The notes below the pieces were generated by a model. That model made no database searches. It saw only the letters and a program-made list of their open reading frames with translations, and was not told the origin of the DNA. From the NCBI GenBank assembly GCA_003693705.1, contig RBZT01000959.1:1-64000 (forward strand): DNA of 64,000 nucleotides, given 5' to 3'. The position numbers and the translations under genes were made by a program. This DNA comes from Polymyxa betae. Taxonomy: Eukaryota; Endomyxa; Phytomyxea; Plasmodiophorida; Plasmodiophoridae. Shown here piece by piece: positions 10,151-22,242 of the stretch. Position 1 is the first letter of the stretch. Each line of letters begins with the position of its first letter.

Positions 10151-11012
10151 TTAGTAAATTACAATTACATGTATGCAATAAATATGTACTACAGTAGTTG
10201 GTATTATTTAGAGTAGTAAACATGACCTGATATACAGACTCGTCATTCTTTCCATAAGAAATGGAACAACTTGATTTCCTTTATTCTTGAATCAAGTCTT
10301 ACGAATACTGCTAGATTATCAGTCCAGGTGTTTGAATATTAACCTAGACCCTAATTATTGCAGATATGGCTGTGATTAATTAATACTTTAGAAGAAATTG
10401 TCAAATGGGTGGAAATTGCAGCGAGCAGTCGTGTTAGTTAATGTTGAAACGAGAGGCTGGAATGTAAATGATGATGATATTGCATATTGATAGGTATGTG
10501 TCTTACAGCTAGTACTATGATCATGTGAAATGTTACATTTAATCTCATTCTATAATACTCGTATGATATTGCATATTGATATTAGTGAGCATGGTGAGAT
10601 ACTTGTGAGTGACCAGGTTGGCCTGTTCCATACCTTTACTGAATACTGATTTCCTAATAAATTATGACACCAGTTAATACTGAATCGTGAACCAGGACAG
10701 GCAGTTTCAGAAATTTGAAATAATACGGTATCGGCACTTAATCTCTATACCTGTACAACTGTTGCATTTTGAATTCCAGCAACTACTAATATAGACTGCC
10801 AAGACAGATTGTATCATATACTCAATGTATTCTTCATATTAATATCAATAAACCTAATAAGCAATATTGATAGTTGAAGGTGAAAAGAAGCCTGAAGAGG
10901 GAATGTTTTGGCGCGCAAATGTCCATTACTTGTGTATTTATATGAAATAGAACCTGGGAATTGTATTGATAGACAATTGAATATATACCATACTGGACTT
11001 GTCACCTATCAA
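10151..11012. other. Unresolved region with coding-like fragments
   Basis: No ORF longer than 60 codons with a normal start lies here, yet several short stretches look coding. Examples are HSFHKKWNNLISFILESS (about 10237-10310, behind an AG), VLVNVETRGWNVNDDD (about 10430-10485), and ILHIDISEHGEILVSDQ (about 10567-10617). Some recall C2-domain or WD-repeat strands, and short introns could connect them. I could not find a consistent splice chain or start. An 18-bp direct repeat (TGATATTGCATATTGATA) occurs at about 10475 and 10564. It may be a degenerating gene or a gene I failed to resolve. Confidence 0.3.
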
Positions 11013-12843
11013 ATGTTGCATAGAATACGTCAAAGAGAGTTAGGAATCACAAAACCATGCTCCTTCCAATGTACTCTTAACAATGAATTCCTTCAATTTG
11101 GGCTGACTTGGACCTCAGTGCTACGATGTGGAACATTTCAGTCTGAGTTTGAAGATTTATTTCGATTTGAAGGTGGTATGGCACAAGAAGAATTTGCTGT
11201 TCCATATGATGTACAATTTAATAAGGTAAATCATACTCCTAAGAACTTGTTGCTATTCAATTCAATGTCTACTTAGATGCCCTCTTCAAAACGACTTTGT
11301 CTTGTTGCTGATGAAGTACAACCCTTGTATTATACTATATAATGCTATTTCAATATAATATTGTCTAGGATGGATATGTTAATATTATTGATAGCTCTGA
11401 TCGTAATATTGGTAATGAGAGCTTGTTCATTGATTTGTATCTATCAAGTTAATTATGTATTGCAGTATGGTCCCAGCTAATACATAATAATGCTATATAT
11501 TGTGCTCAATGGACAAATAATGATGAAGCAATCCTAACCGCTTCTGGAGATAAAACTTGTTGCATCACTGATATCGGTAATGACCTGCTTCAAATACAAT
11601 CAATAACCATACCGCTTATTTATTGACATTATAGAAACTCAGACACAACTACTGGCTTGTGGCCATACTGGCTCAGTGAAATGTGTCTCTATACATCGTG
11701 ATAATCATCAAATATTTGCAAGTGGATCTCGTGATGGCAATGTCTGTATATGGTCGAACATTATTGAGTGATATTATTATTCAATGTATTAAATGTATAT
11801 TCAGGGATACAAGAAGAGCAAGTCATATACCAGGTAGTTGTCTATTTCCAATAGGAACATTGAAACTACCACATTCGACCTCAAAACCATCCACACCTAA
11901 AAGATTACGAGCTGGTGCTCGGAAACCCTTCCATACTGATCCGCCAAAATCCGTATCTGCTGGTTTGTGTAGATATTACTGAATATCATTGCTTGAACTA
12001 ATGTACTTGTGTTTTAGTTGTGTTTCTGGGTGATACAAATCTATTAGCAACAAGTGGAGCTTCTAATGGTCTCGTTAAGATATTCGATCTTCGAATGTTT
12101 AACGAGCGCAACGTCATTGCACAATGTCGTCCTCAGCAGGTTTATTGATCGTTCAGAATCTGTTCAATTTATTGACATTGATAATTGTAGAATGTTGGGA
12201 TATCAAGTTTAAATCTTGATGAAGGAGGTAGTCGATCTCGACTTTTAGTGACATGTACTAACTCAGCTCGTCTTATATATGGAGATTGTTGTGAAAAGGT
12301 ATCAATAATTGATATTTGATTATAATAGAGAAGTTTACAGACTGTAGGGATTGAACTCACAACCAATAATTATCAGCCAGAAGCCATATCACTGCTCATT
12401 CTTTGTAAAATCTTGTTTCTCCCCTTGTGGCAGATATATACTTGGAGGAACACCTAATGGATATTTGCACATATTTGACAGTCAACATCCTGAACTTGCT
12501 CAATCATTACCAGATGCAGGCACGGGTGATATTAATGGTGTGGCATGGGATAGATACAATCCAGATCAGATTGTATCATGTGCTGATAGTCAGTTGCTCT
12601 AATCGCCTAACCAACCTGTTTTAACCATTGAGTTTAGACGGAGATATTCGGATCTGGAGATACAGACGATACGATGCAGACATTAAGATTCCCAACATTA
12701 TTAATGTGCAAGCAATATCAGAAAATATCAAGGAGGAAGCAGGATCCAATGATTCAGTGTTGGGGACATCTACTATGCCTACCAGACAAACCACATTGGA
12801 TGAAGTTTGGAGGAGATCAAATACCACTCCAAATTCCACCTAA
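11013..12843 (+). CDS. CDT2: WD40 substrate receptor Cdt2 (DTL) of the CRL4 ubiquitin ligase
   Basis: Ten exons (11013-11225, 11277-11315, 11369-11411, 11466-11576, 11635-11752, 11805-11962, 12018-12139, 12191-12298, 12348-12592, 12633-12843) keep phase at every junction and give 455 residues. Cdt2 recruits PCNA-bound substrates such as Cdt1 to Cul4-Ddb1 for destruction in S phase. The repeats show family signatures: LVADEDGYVNIID, GHTGSVKCVSIH, FASGSRDGNVCIWDTRR (the WDxR box that contacts Ddb1), VVFLGDTNLLATSGASNGLV, and FFVKSCFSPCGRYILGG. A Lys/Arg-Pro insert (KPSTPKRLRAGARKP) follows the fourth repeat. The C-terminus contains QTTLDEVWRR, close to a PCNA-interacting peptide. The N-terminal region before LVADED is divergent, so the start Met is tentative. 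Confidence 0.9.
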
Positions 12844-12924
12844 GAAATTTATATCATACTTATTTATATTTGACGTATTGAAATCCTAAAATTGTACTTG
12901 CTGACTTCAGGCTCAGATTGCAAT

Positions 12925-13158
12925 TTATCCATTCAGTGTGTCAGTGCCATTTGCCTTAATGCTGGATTCAATATTTTCTGTACGGTAAACGCCATCCTGA
13001 ACGACAGCACCAATTGTGCATGATGAACTAGCAGGGATTGTGTGAAATTGGAGAGAGGCAAACCATAGTTTGGTAGGCACGCATATCGATATTCACGAGA
13101 CGATTGCCGATCTGGGTTCTTTAGCTTCTTGAAGATTGGCAGCATTACTTGAAGTCAT
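12925..13158 (-). CDS. Small two-exon hypothetical protein
   Basis: On the minus strand ATG at 13158 opens MTSSNAANLQEAKEPRSAIV. A 67-nt GT-AG intron of normal appearance follows, and the frame continues SSCTIGAVVQDGVYRTENIE to a stop at 12925, giving about 55 residues. The unspliced frame hits a stop at once, and the splice restores an open frame in phase. No family is recognised. It lies tail to tail with Cdt2. A real small gene is plausible but unproven. Confidence 0.4.
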
Positions 13159-13498
13159 ATGTTTGCCTCATGGTACTGACAACAGTCATCGGAAGGCATC
13201 CTGATTGAACGGTAACAAATAGGCAAGAAACATTTGATGGATCAATGTCAACAAAATGATACAACCATATCAAACAACAACCATAACAAGACGATTGTTG
13301 TAATCCAGACGTCATAGTAGCGTACTACTCAAGCAAATAATTATATCATAGTCATGATTGCAATCGCCAACGAATTTGATCAAGTTCACTTAGATTTGCC
13401 GCTTAGATTGCAACAAGTCGTGTAATTATTCTGGTTGTACAGGAATTCGACCAAATATATAGAATTTACTATAATAATCAAATAATGGCAGATTAGCC

Positions 13499-13829
13499 AT
13501 GGAAGAGCACTTCGCACCAGTTAGCAGCGAATTCATTACGGAACTGAAAAGCGTTCGTAGTGTTCAACAATGTCACATCCAATCAATCCATTAAACCAGA
13601 CACGAATCGTTAGAAAAGAATGCCCTGTGATATCGGATGGGAATAATGCTACTGTAACTTAACAGAAATAACAGATTGATGAATCGCTGGAGCATGATAA
13701 GATCTGGACATTAAGTATTATTGATTGTACAAAAACGAAGAAGGTGAGCAGTTGATGGCCCCTCTTGCCTTGTAACTAAGGGAATTTATATTGTAGAAGT
13801 ATACCACATCTGACCATAAATCAACATAA
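13499..13829 (+). CDS. Possible small spliced gene, unknown
   Basis: ATG at 13499 opens MEEHFAPVSSEFITELKS, followed by a GT-AG intron to about 13597. The frame then gives TRIVRKECPVISDGNNAT and, across a very short GTAACTT...ACAG gap of 21 nt, IDESLEHDKIWTLSIIDCTK. A further intron (about 13743-13796) leads to a stop at 13829. The peptide pieces look coding, but the 21-nt intron is shorter than any other here. Without it the frame ends at TAA. Treat as tentative; it faces the 3' end of the large coiled-coil gene. Confidence 0.3.
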
Positions 13830-13857
13830 ATCGATGAATATGCATATATATATAATA

Positions 13858-16800
13858 TTATAACACGATGAGATTACGTCTAAGGAATGTCTCGTTCGGA
13901 AGGGAGTCTTCTAAATGTGATATCATTTCTTGGAGAATGTTCCTACGACCATGGTTAATACAATCAGACAATAGATACAGTAATATTACTTTTGAGATGG
14001 TGACAGCACTCGTCTCACATTGTCTACGCTGCTGCTTCAACAATTGAATTTGCGTTGTCTGTGCACTTAGAACGATCTAATTTCATTCATAAGAATCACG
14101 AAAACAATGAAATAATGTGTTTGTACTTGGAATTCCTTCAATTGCCGCCCTGCACGCGTAAGCGCTTGAGATTGTAAAAGGTCTTTCTCTTGTAGATCTT
14201 TTAGGCGATTCTTGAGATCTAGAGATGAAATACGATCCAGGTTGATCTATCAGAAGTTTAGAAGCTGATATTCTGTTTTTCTTTTTTTGGAGATTTTACC
14301 AGTTTAAGAAGAGAATGGAACTGATTGCAGAGCGTTCGTCTTTCGCCTTGGATATATTCTTTCATAAACGTTTTTACTTGAGGAATTACTAATACTACAG
14401 CTCGCAATCCCCTTCTAATCGTGACATTCAAATCAGTAAGTGTCTTTTTGAACATTTCGTTTTGAGACTGAACACATTTTAACTCAGCCTAGAACCTTTT
14501 CAGAATGATATTTCTGGGAACGACACGGTGACCTGATAGAACCCCATTTGTTCTTGAGATTGAGATAATTGCATTTGTAATGATGAGCGGTCGTTCTCCA
14601 GAATGACTATCTGATTTTCCAACTTTTTTGGAGAAGAATTCTGATAAGATAACAATCAGGATGCAGTTTAGTGAAATGATCGGTAATACCTGAACGGACT
14701 GGGCAGACAATGCCTGCTGAGTTTTTTCAAGATCAGATAGATGCTGCTCTAAAAGATATCAGGCTTTGAATGATTGCTGATTGTTAAACACAATACTGTT
14801 TAAAGCATCAAGTTTGACAACATCGAGTTTATATTGCTGTAGTTCAGCACGTGTGAGGTGTAAAGTGTCTTGAAGCATACGAAGACGCCGAGAGAAAATC
14901 TGAGAAATACATTCAGCCATATTAGCTTATCAACAGTAAAAATTAGACCTGTTTAGCACGTCCTTCTCCGATCAATAAAACTTTGGATCTATGTAGCTCT
15001 TCATCAACTGAACGATGAGCATTTCGAAGATCACGTTCGGTCTCTGTTAAATATTGAATTTAAGACGATAACGAACTCACTATAAAGTGAACCATTTACC
15101 TTCCATATGATAGATTTCATTAACAGATTCTTGTAGTAGTCCAACATAGGCTTGTTTCTCGTTTTTAACGCGCTCGAAATCTTCTAGAATCCTGTACACA
15201 AAGTTCATAAGACAATAATGAACGAGATATAGATAATTATAACCGTGATTTCTCTGTGTTGGCTTCCTGTAGCCGAATCTCTAATTCTGTAATAGCAGAT
15301 GCAGCCTTATTGAGACATGAACGAAGTTGAGATATCTCATCTTGAAGTTCATGACCTGCTCGATTCCAGTGATGTAATGATTTGGTCTGTTCATCATCTA
15401 TATAGAGCAGTTCCTCATATCACAAGACAAATCTCTGCTTTTGTTGATTTCAAATACCGAGTTGCTGTTTCTTGCTTGCACAGCAATGACAGTATATCGG
15501 TAGATATGACGTCTTGCCACATTTCTCACAGCGACGATCTGAAAATGAGAATATTCAGTGTCAAGATAGGATCGCTCGCTATTCAAGCAGTGACCATCAA
15601 AATGAGTAAGATCGTGAAGAGACCCTTTGGATTTGCAGAGCGATGTCACATCCTTATTAGATGATCGCAAGGAAGCTAGTTGATCAAAGAGATGGGAAAG
15701 TTGTTGAAGTTCAGGACTAAATCTTCCTGGAGGGTAAGCGTCTGCTTCTGTAGATTGCTGATCAGCTAATAATATTTGATATCAGTAAAGCTGCATACCG
15801 ATCGTGTTTAACACTCCACGAAAGCTGTGTACCAGATCAAAACAATCGTCAACGCAGCTTAATTTGGTTTGATCAATAAAATCACATGAGCTGGTACGAT
15901 CCTCCAACTGCTTTAACAAACTGTCTACACCTTGTGCATGACTTGTCTTTAGCTCCAACTAAACAGAATTTAGGGATATTTTCGAGCAGCTGAGCACAGA
16001 ACGAGACCGTTTCATTGGCAACGATCCGGGAAATCTCTTCGAAAATTTTACAGAAACCGATTGGAAGATCTACAGATAAATGAACGACAGGAATTTCAAT
16101 AGAAGAGACAATAAACTGATACCATCCCGGTAGAGATCATTAAGACAGCGAGCAGCATTTAACCACTTGATGGCATCTGCGAAAAGTGGAGGATTAAATT
16201 TCGGATCTGTTTTTGAAAGTTGCAATGAATATCTGAAAGAATTGCAAATATTAAGATACCTACTTTGGATATTGATGTGTCGATGAAGGATCATATTATT
16301 GGCATAAAGACAATTGTCTTGTTGGAGTATACAAGATTCAACTCGCTATCAACAGTCTAAACCTCAAATAATAACAAGTAAAGTCTACATACGTTAATAT
16401 AATGATGCTGGATTTGACTCTCAAGATTATTAATCTGATTGACATGTAATCGCGTCAACTGCATCAGATCATCGGCCTGTATATCTATCATTAAGTCTAT
16501 CTTCTGATAGCTGTAAGATCACCTCATGCTGAAGAGAAGCAATAATGTGCATTGTTTGGAATTGCAGCGATTCGAACAATGATTTTAGTGAATTCTGAGC
16601 TGACAGCTCTTGAGCTGACAGCTGGTTGGAGTGGTCAAACTTTAGATTGACATCACCCAATTCCTGGCCAGTTCTAGATAAGAATATGAAAAACTTCAGC
16701 AATGATGGCATACCTGGCTAATTTCAGTGATTCGTTGTTCTAGTTGAACACGCTTGCTACAAATCGTATTGATTAGTCAGCAACAAAGCATTTACAGGTC

Positions 16801-19684
16801 ATTACCAGAGCAATTCCTCAATCGAAGCTTGAGAACAATCCATAATTCGCTGAAATCCTGCCTGTTCGCCTTTACGAATCCTCTTAAACTCACGACGATC
16901 ATGCTCATGCTGAGATCGTATGATATTGAAGGCTTTCTGAACGATGGAGATTTGTTCGGAATTTCTATGGAGGCGGAACGAAAAGAAGGTGATCTTTTTG
17001 GAAATTTGAGCTTCAAATTCCTGTAATGACATTTCCATTGCTTTTGGTAAAGATGAAAATGCAGCATACAGAGTCTGGAATTTAGCAGCCGTTGTCTCCA
17101 GCTTAGACTTCAAAGCAGATGCGCTGAACTCAAGATCTTTCTTGCTTTCAAGTTCTGACGATAACTCCTTAATTCGTGTCTGATACCGCCTAACATCTTC
17201 AAGAGCTTGATTCTTAGCGGCTTTCAGGGCGTTATTAACAATGTACAGCTGTTCACATTCCAATAATGAAGTTTCAAGCTCAGATACGATCTGCTTTTCA
17301 CTCTGTTTGTTATCAACATGTTTCGAAATGGTCTTCTCAAGTTTAGAAACCTAAATTGATAATTATCATTATACTAATGGGACTGCAATCTTGAACTAAC
17401 CTCTGATTGCAAATACTCATTTTGTAATTCAAGCTCCATATTTCGTTCACGAAGAGTACCTAGCAAAGATAAGAGGCCAAATGACAAATTTTAAAGAAGT
17501 ACTTTGGATATCGTCATTCTTCGATTCGTAATGATCCTTGATATTCTCAATCTGCTTAAGAGAGGTATCCTACAGTCAGATGTTAATATTGCAGATTGAA
17601 GAGAGCTAACTGTAGCACTTTGAGAGATTTCAGCTCACATCTTGCCTTTTGCAATTCCGCCTCATGCGATGAACGTATCGATTGAATCTCTTCCGAATAT
17701 TTACTTTCAGCTAGAGCAAGGGCATTCTCAGCGTCAAGCGCGCGTTTGTTAAAAATCTGCTGAAGTTCACAAAGCTCCTGTTTTGTGGTTCCGTATCCAT
17801 CTTCAGTGGCCTTCAGAATCTGTTCCAGTTCATGAAGCTTTTCAGCATAGCTTTGAGCAATATTAGCCTGATGGCGAATCTCCTTTATATGACGTTCCTC
17901 GATTTTCCTGAGAGACTGATTGAATTGTGATTCACACTGCTGCTGAAGCTTCTCGTTTTCCTCCTGATGGCATTTCTAAATGACTCTGATTAACACATTC
18001 TATGGAAAATGGATTCGGTTACCTGAAGAGATTCAATTCTATCTTGAAGCATGTTCAAGTCATGCACGTAAGAGGAGCGACTTGAGGCGATTTCTTCTGA
18101 GAATTTTGATTCAGATAGCTTTAGTGCATTTTCAGCATCATTCATCCGCCTCAGATAAGTTTGTTCAAGCTCAGATGAATCGCGTTTAGCAATTCGGCAT
18201 TGCTCTTCAGACGCTACCAATAAATCTTCTGTTTGTTTCAGTTTCTCAGTGTAGTTCTGTATCAGCTCGGATTGAGATTGAAGGTCTTTTTTGTACGTTT
18301 CTTCTACCGCCAGGAAAGCTGATTCCGCTTCCTGGACCGTTTTCTCGTAACTTTGAAGGAGTTTTGATTGATGTTGAATCTCCAGCAAATGATTAAGATT
18401 AGAATCCTTCAGTTTCTCAGCATTTTCCAGGGCTTGCTCTTTTTCCTTCAGTTTGATTGCGAGATCCTCATTCTGGGAGGATAAAGAATTGTTTCGCTTT
18501 TCTAAATCTGAAATTTCTGCTGATAAAGCAGCGTATTTTTCGTTCGATACGCTGCATTCCCGCTTTAAAGCAGCAATTATTTCACGATAGGATGCACAGT
18601 CTTGTTGAAATTTAGCGTTATCAGACTCCAGATTAAGATATTTGTTCCGATGATGGTTGATATTGGCAGCAGCGCTTTGCAATTTAGCAAGCAATTGATC
18701 ATTTTCGTTAGCATATTGCTGACATCGAGATTGAAGCGATGAGAGGTTAGTGCAAGCCATATTATATTCAATCTTGAGTTTTTCCAGCTCAGAGTTAACA
18801 GCAGATAGTTCCGATTTTAAATAAATAACCTGCTCTTCAGATTCCACCAAAAAATCCTGATTCTGCTCAAGTTCAGTGGACAGTCTCTGATTTAGAGATT
18901 CCTAAAGACGGCGTCAGTGCATAATATAGTCAGATGTTGTATCAATAAACCATATCTTTAAGTTGAACGTTCAAGATGGAACATTGTTTTTCACAACTGG
19001 ATGCACGCTCTATTGCTTAATAAATGAAATGATGATGGATTAAGTTGATTTAGACCTTCAATGGCAGAGTTAACATGAGAAAGCTGCTGGCGTTCGGACT
19101 CGAGTTGAGCTTGAAGGCTGTTAATCGTGATGTGGGCAGCATAAAGTTCCGATTTCGACTCATGGAGCTGATTCTCAAGTACCCTGTAAGCAGCTTCATC
19201 ACTATGAAGTTGCTCTACATAAAGCACTTTTAAAGAGTAATACGACGATAGCAAAGAAACAGGTTGACCTTCATATTCTGCCTGAAAGCGTTTTGAAAAA
19301 TTTTGTGCCTCTTCAACTTGTCCCATTAATTGCATTCGCTTTACAAGCAATAGCTCGATTGTATGAGCTTGGTTTTCAACAGACCTCAATAATGATTCAT
19401 TACGTAGCCGAAGCTGATTCTGGACTTCCATCGCTTGTGCTAACTCTTCAGTAACTTTAACTGATGATTCCAGTTCGAAATCCTGGAACAATAAGAAACA
19501 TCAGCACATCGAAGGGTTTAAAAAAGCACGAGCAGCAACTGAAATTTGTTGAACTATTTTGGTCAGAAAGTAAAGAGGCAAAATTGCAAAATACTTTGAA
19601 TTTTTCTAGATGTTGGGCCATTGCTTGTAAGGCGGCATCTTGCTGAGCTAGTTTTGTTCGCAGATCAAGATCGGTTGTGGCCAT
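13858..19684 (-). CDS. Large coiled-coil protein
   Basis: A minus-strand gene of about 5.8 kb starts at 19684 with MATTDLDLRTKLAQQDAALQ. It runs through long heptad-rich exons (for example 17990-18850, 286 codons, and 16802-17263) to a stop at 13858. Short GT-AG introns interrupt it often. Almost the whole product, well over 1,000 residues, is predicted coiled coil: Leu/Ala at heptad spacing, rich in Glu, Gln, Lys and Ser. There is no motor, kinase or membrane segment visible. Such proteins are typical of golgins, Mlp/TPR nucleoporins, centrosomal or spindle-pole scaffolds. I cannot choose among them. The neighbouring minus-strand gene is a CM1 coiled-coil protein, but neighbourhood is weak evidence here. 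Exon joins in 14050-16700 are not fully resolved. Confidence 0.75.
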
Positions 19685-20027
19685 CAGCGAGATGGCAGGC
19701 AGCGGGTTTGCTGAATATTGGTAATTGAAGATTGTAATGATCTGGTATGCAGGTTATATTGCATAAAGTGTTGCAGCGACCCTATCAATGGTAGTAATAG
19801 CGCTGTGGCCCATGACCTCTATCCGCGACCCGGTATCCTTGAATTTATCAGACTGTTCTCTGAAAGGTTCTAGCTCATGTGCTGTGTGCAAACTGATTAT
19901 CATATCAGGTTGGGATCGCTTGTCGCGAGATGATGAAGAAATGACACAAGCCCCTCATGTTCTGATAACCCGTTCAATGGAAGAGTCTCTTTAATAAAAA
20001 TTATGACATAAGGTGGATAAACAATGT

Positions 20028-21814
20028 TCAAGTTCTAGATCGTAACTGTTTGGAACTTGCGTCCAGTTCACGAGCAATCATGTGCAATTTTCCCTCAACA
20101 GGATTCCAACCTCGCTTATTCTTACCCGGTTGATGAACGTTTGCTAACATGTTCGTCTAATTAACGAATTCAATACATTGTAACTTCATTAACGGATTGC
20201 ACTTACAACATGCTGAACCGCCTGGTCTTGAAGCTTTATCATTTGCTCAAGTCGATTGATCTGTGCAGTCCAATGCTCCTCAGCCTACACCTATCAGAAA
20301 TAGAAATTTTAGCAATAAAGCATCACCTGTGTAATGGTAATCTTCAAAGAAGAACGAATGCGAGTGAGCCGCTGTAACTTTCTTTCAATCCATATAGCGC
20401 TGTGATCAACTTTTAAAATCTACAAATCTGCCATGAAAATCAATTCTATACGTTAAGTTAGCTTGTTCAGGATCGTTGACGTCAAATTTTGGTGGTCTGT
20501 CATCGCTGTATGGAATAACGAGTTCATGATCATTACAAGGCGAATATAAGGGAATCGAGGGGACTTGCAACTTCTGCAAGCAATGCACAATTCGTTCAAT
20601 CACAGATGATAATTTCCTCAATGTGTCGCTATATGCATGGACCGAGTTCTGCAGAATGATAAGAACACAACTAAACAGATATTAATGTAAACTACCTGAA
20701 CTTTTTCTAGACTTTGCTGATGCTTTTGTTCGATATTTTGCTTTTCCTCGTGCTGGCTTTGTGACATGGATTTCCATTTCTGCAGTTCATCGAGGAGAGC
20801 AGCTTCGCGTTTAGAGAAAGCATTTAGGTCACTCTCTAAGCGGGTGATCTTTAAGTAACTGCCGAGATTGTCAGAATGAAGAGCAGAAACAACATGACCT
20901 ACCTCTCGTTGCATTTCTTCTCAAGTTCCATTAAAGCGGAATGCTTCTCCTTAGCCTCGACATCAGCAACACGAAGCCGATCATATGCAGTAGAACTACG
21001 ATCAGTCGCCTTATTGAGCTCAGATCGAGCATCTGCGAGTTCATTCTGGATTCGGGATTTTATGGCATCGCTATTCTGAAGTTTGAGCAAACAATCACTC
21101 AAATTGTCTTTTAGAGTGGAACAGCTTTTCTGAGATTCTGCTAATTTCTGTTCAAGATTCTCAATAGTTCCTTTTAGGTAAATGTTTTCGCTAACAGCAT
21201 GATCGTATTGAGTGATTTTGTCTCGAGCTGTTTCATATTCCGACAATTTTTTGGTTAATTGCTGTGAAGCTTCTTTCATTTGATTCAGCTCAGACTCTGC
21301 AGACTTTAATTTTTGTTCTGATTCCTGCAATTTAAACGATAGCTGGTTGATAGTTAAATTAGAACGCCGAATCTCTTCCTGATTTGTAAGTTTTTCGTTG
21401 TCGGATTTGATTCTATTGAAAGGTAAGAAGACATAGACCATTCTTCACATTTTAATACCCATTAGAGGCCCTTAAAAGCTCAATGTCATTCTGAAGAGTC
21501 TCGATAACATTTCTGGCTTTTACCAAAAGCAAGTCTCGCTGTTGGACGGCTTCGTTTTTGATATCAAGCTGTGCATTAAGCTCGGCATTCAGACGAACTA
21601 ATTCGCTGATATCTCCAGGATACTGCTGAGTTAGACGCTCTTCCAGATGGTATATACGTAGTTTTAGATTGAAGTTCTCTTGCTCGAGCGAATCTGGCAA
21701 TTGCCTTTTATCTGCATCGAAAGAATATACAGACCCCTGCGAAATCCATGAATCATCGACAATATGAGAGTGGAACATCATTAAAGAACCTGTCTTAATG
21801 GTGGCATATCTCAT
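20028..21814 (-). CDS. CM1-motif microtubule-organising protein (centrosomin/Mto1/Pcp1/CDK5RAP2 type)
   Basis: The first exon (21814 downward) carries LEQENFNLKLRIYHLEERL within the first 60 residues, an excellent match to the centrosomin motif 1. CM1 binds and activates the gamma-tubulin ring complex at centrosomes and spindle pole bodies. Long coiled coil follows (20899-21441 exon, ELNQMKEASQQLTKKLSEYE and similar). Then comes a C-terminal part with the basic segment IWIERKLQRLTRIRSSLK and a second helical piece AEEHWTAQINRLEQM, ending at 20028. The basic C-terminal region may be a centrosome-targeting segment, by analogy with PACT/CM2 regions; the similarity is only positional. At least five short introns are needed. 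The ATG at 21814 is in frame; a second Met pair follows eleven codons later. Confidence 0.85.
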
Positions 21815-22242
21815 AGACAGATTTGATCAATGCCCTAAATATCATGTAGAGATTTCAAGGGGGGAATGCAGGACCTTCCGGATATTCACGGCCAATTTCC
21901 TCACGATTTTGGGTTCAATTTCATTCATGATAAACTTGTTACTTCATTTATGTGAGCTACTATGCATATTGGTTTTTTGGGTTTGAGCGCCCACAAGTTG
22001 TCTTAATATGCCGCAGGGATAGCTAAAATACGTGGTATTGATTGAATCACAGTCAAAGCAACTTTGTTGCTAAAGTACGTGCTCTGCTCTACATCACATT
22101 CTCGACGATCCCCAATGATTCACGACGTTCTGAAAAGCATCCAGTTGAAAAGTTGAATCCCTGAATCATGAAGGCAGCTAATACGGATTCGCACTAATTG
22201 ATATCTGTGAGTGTCAACTGGATCACTTTTATCAATTGAACC

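Noticed and set aside
17990-18850. SMC or myosin identity for the large coiled-coil protein
   Set aside because: No Walker A/B, hinge or motor motif is visible anywhere in the 5.8-kb gene.
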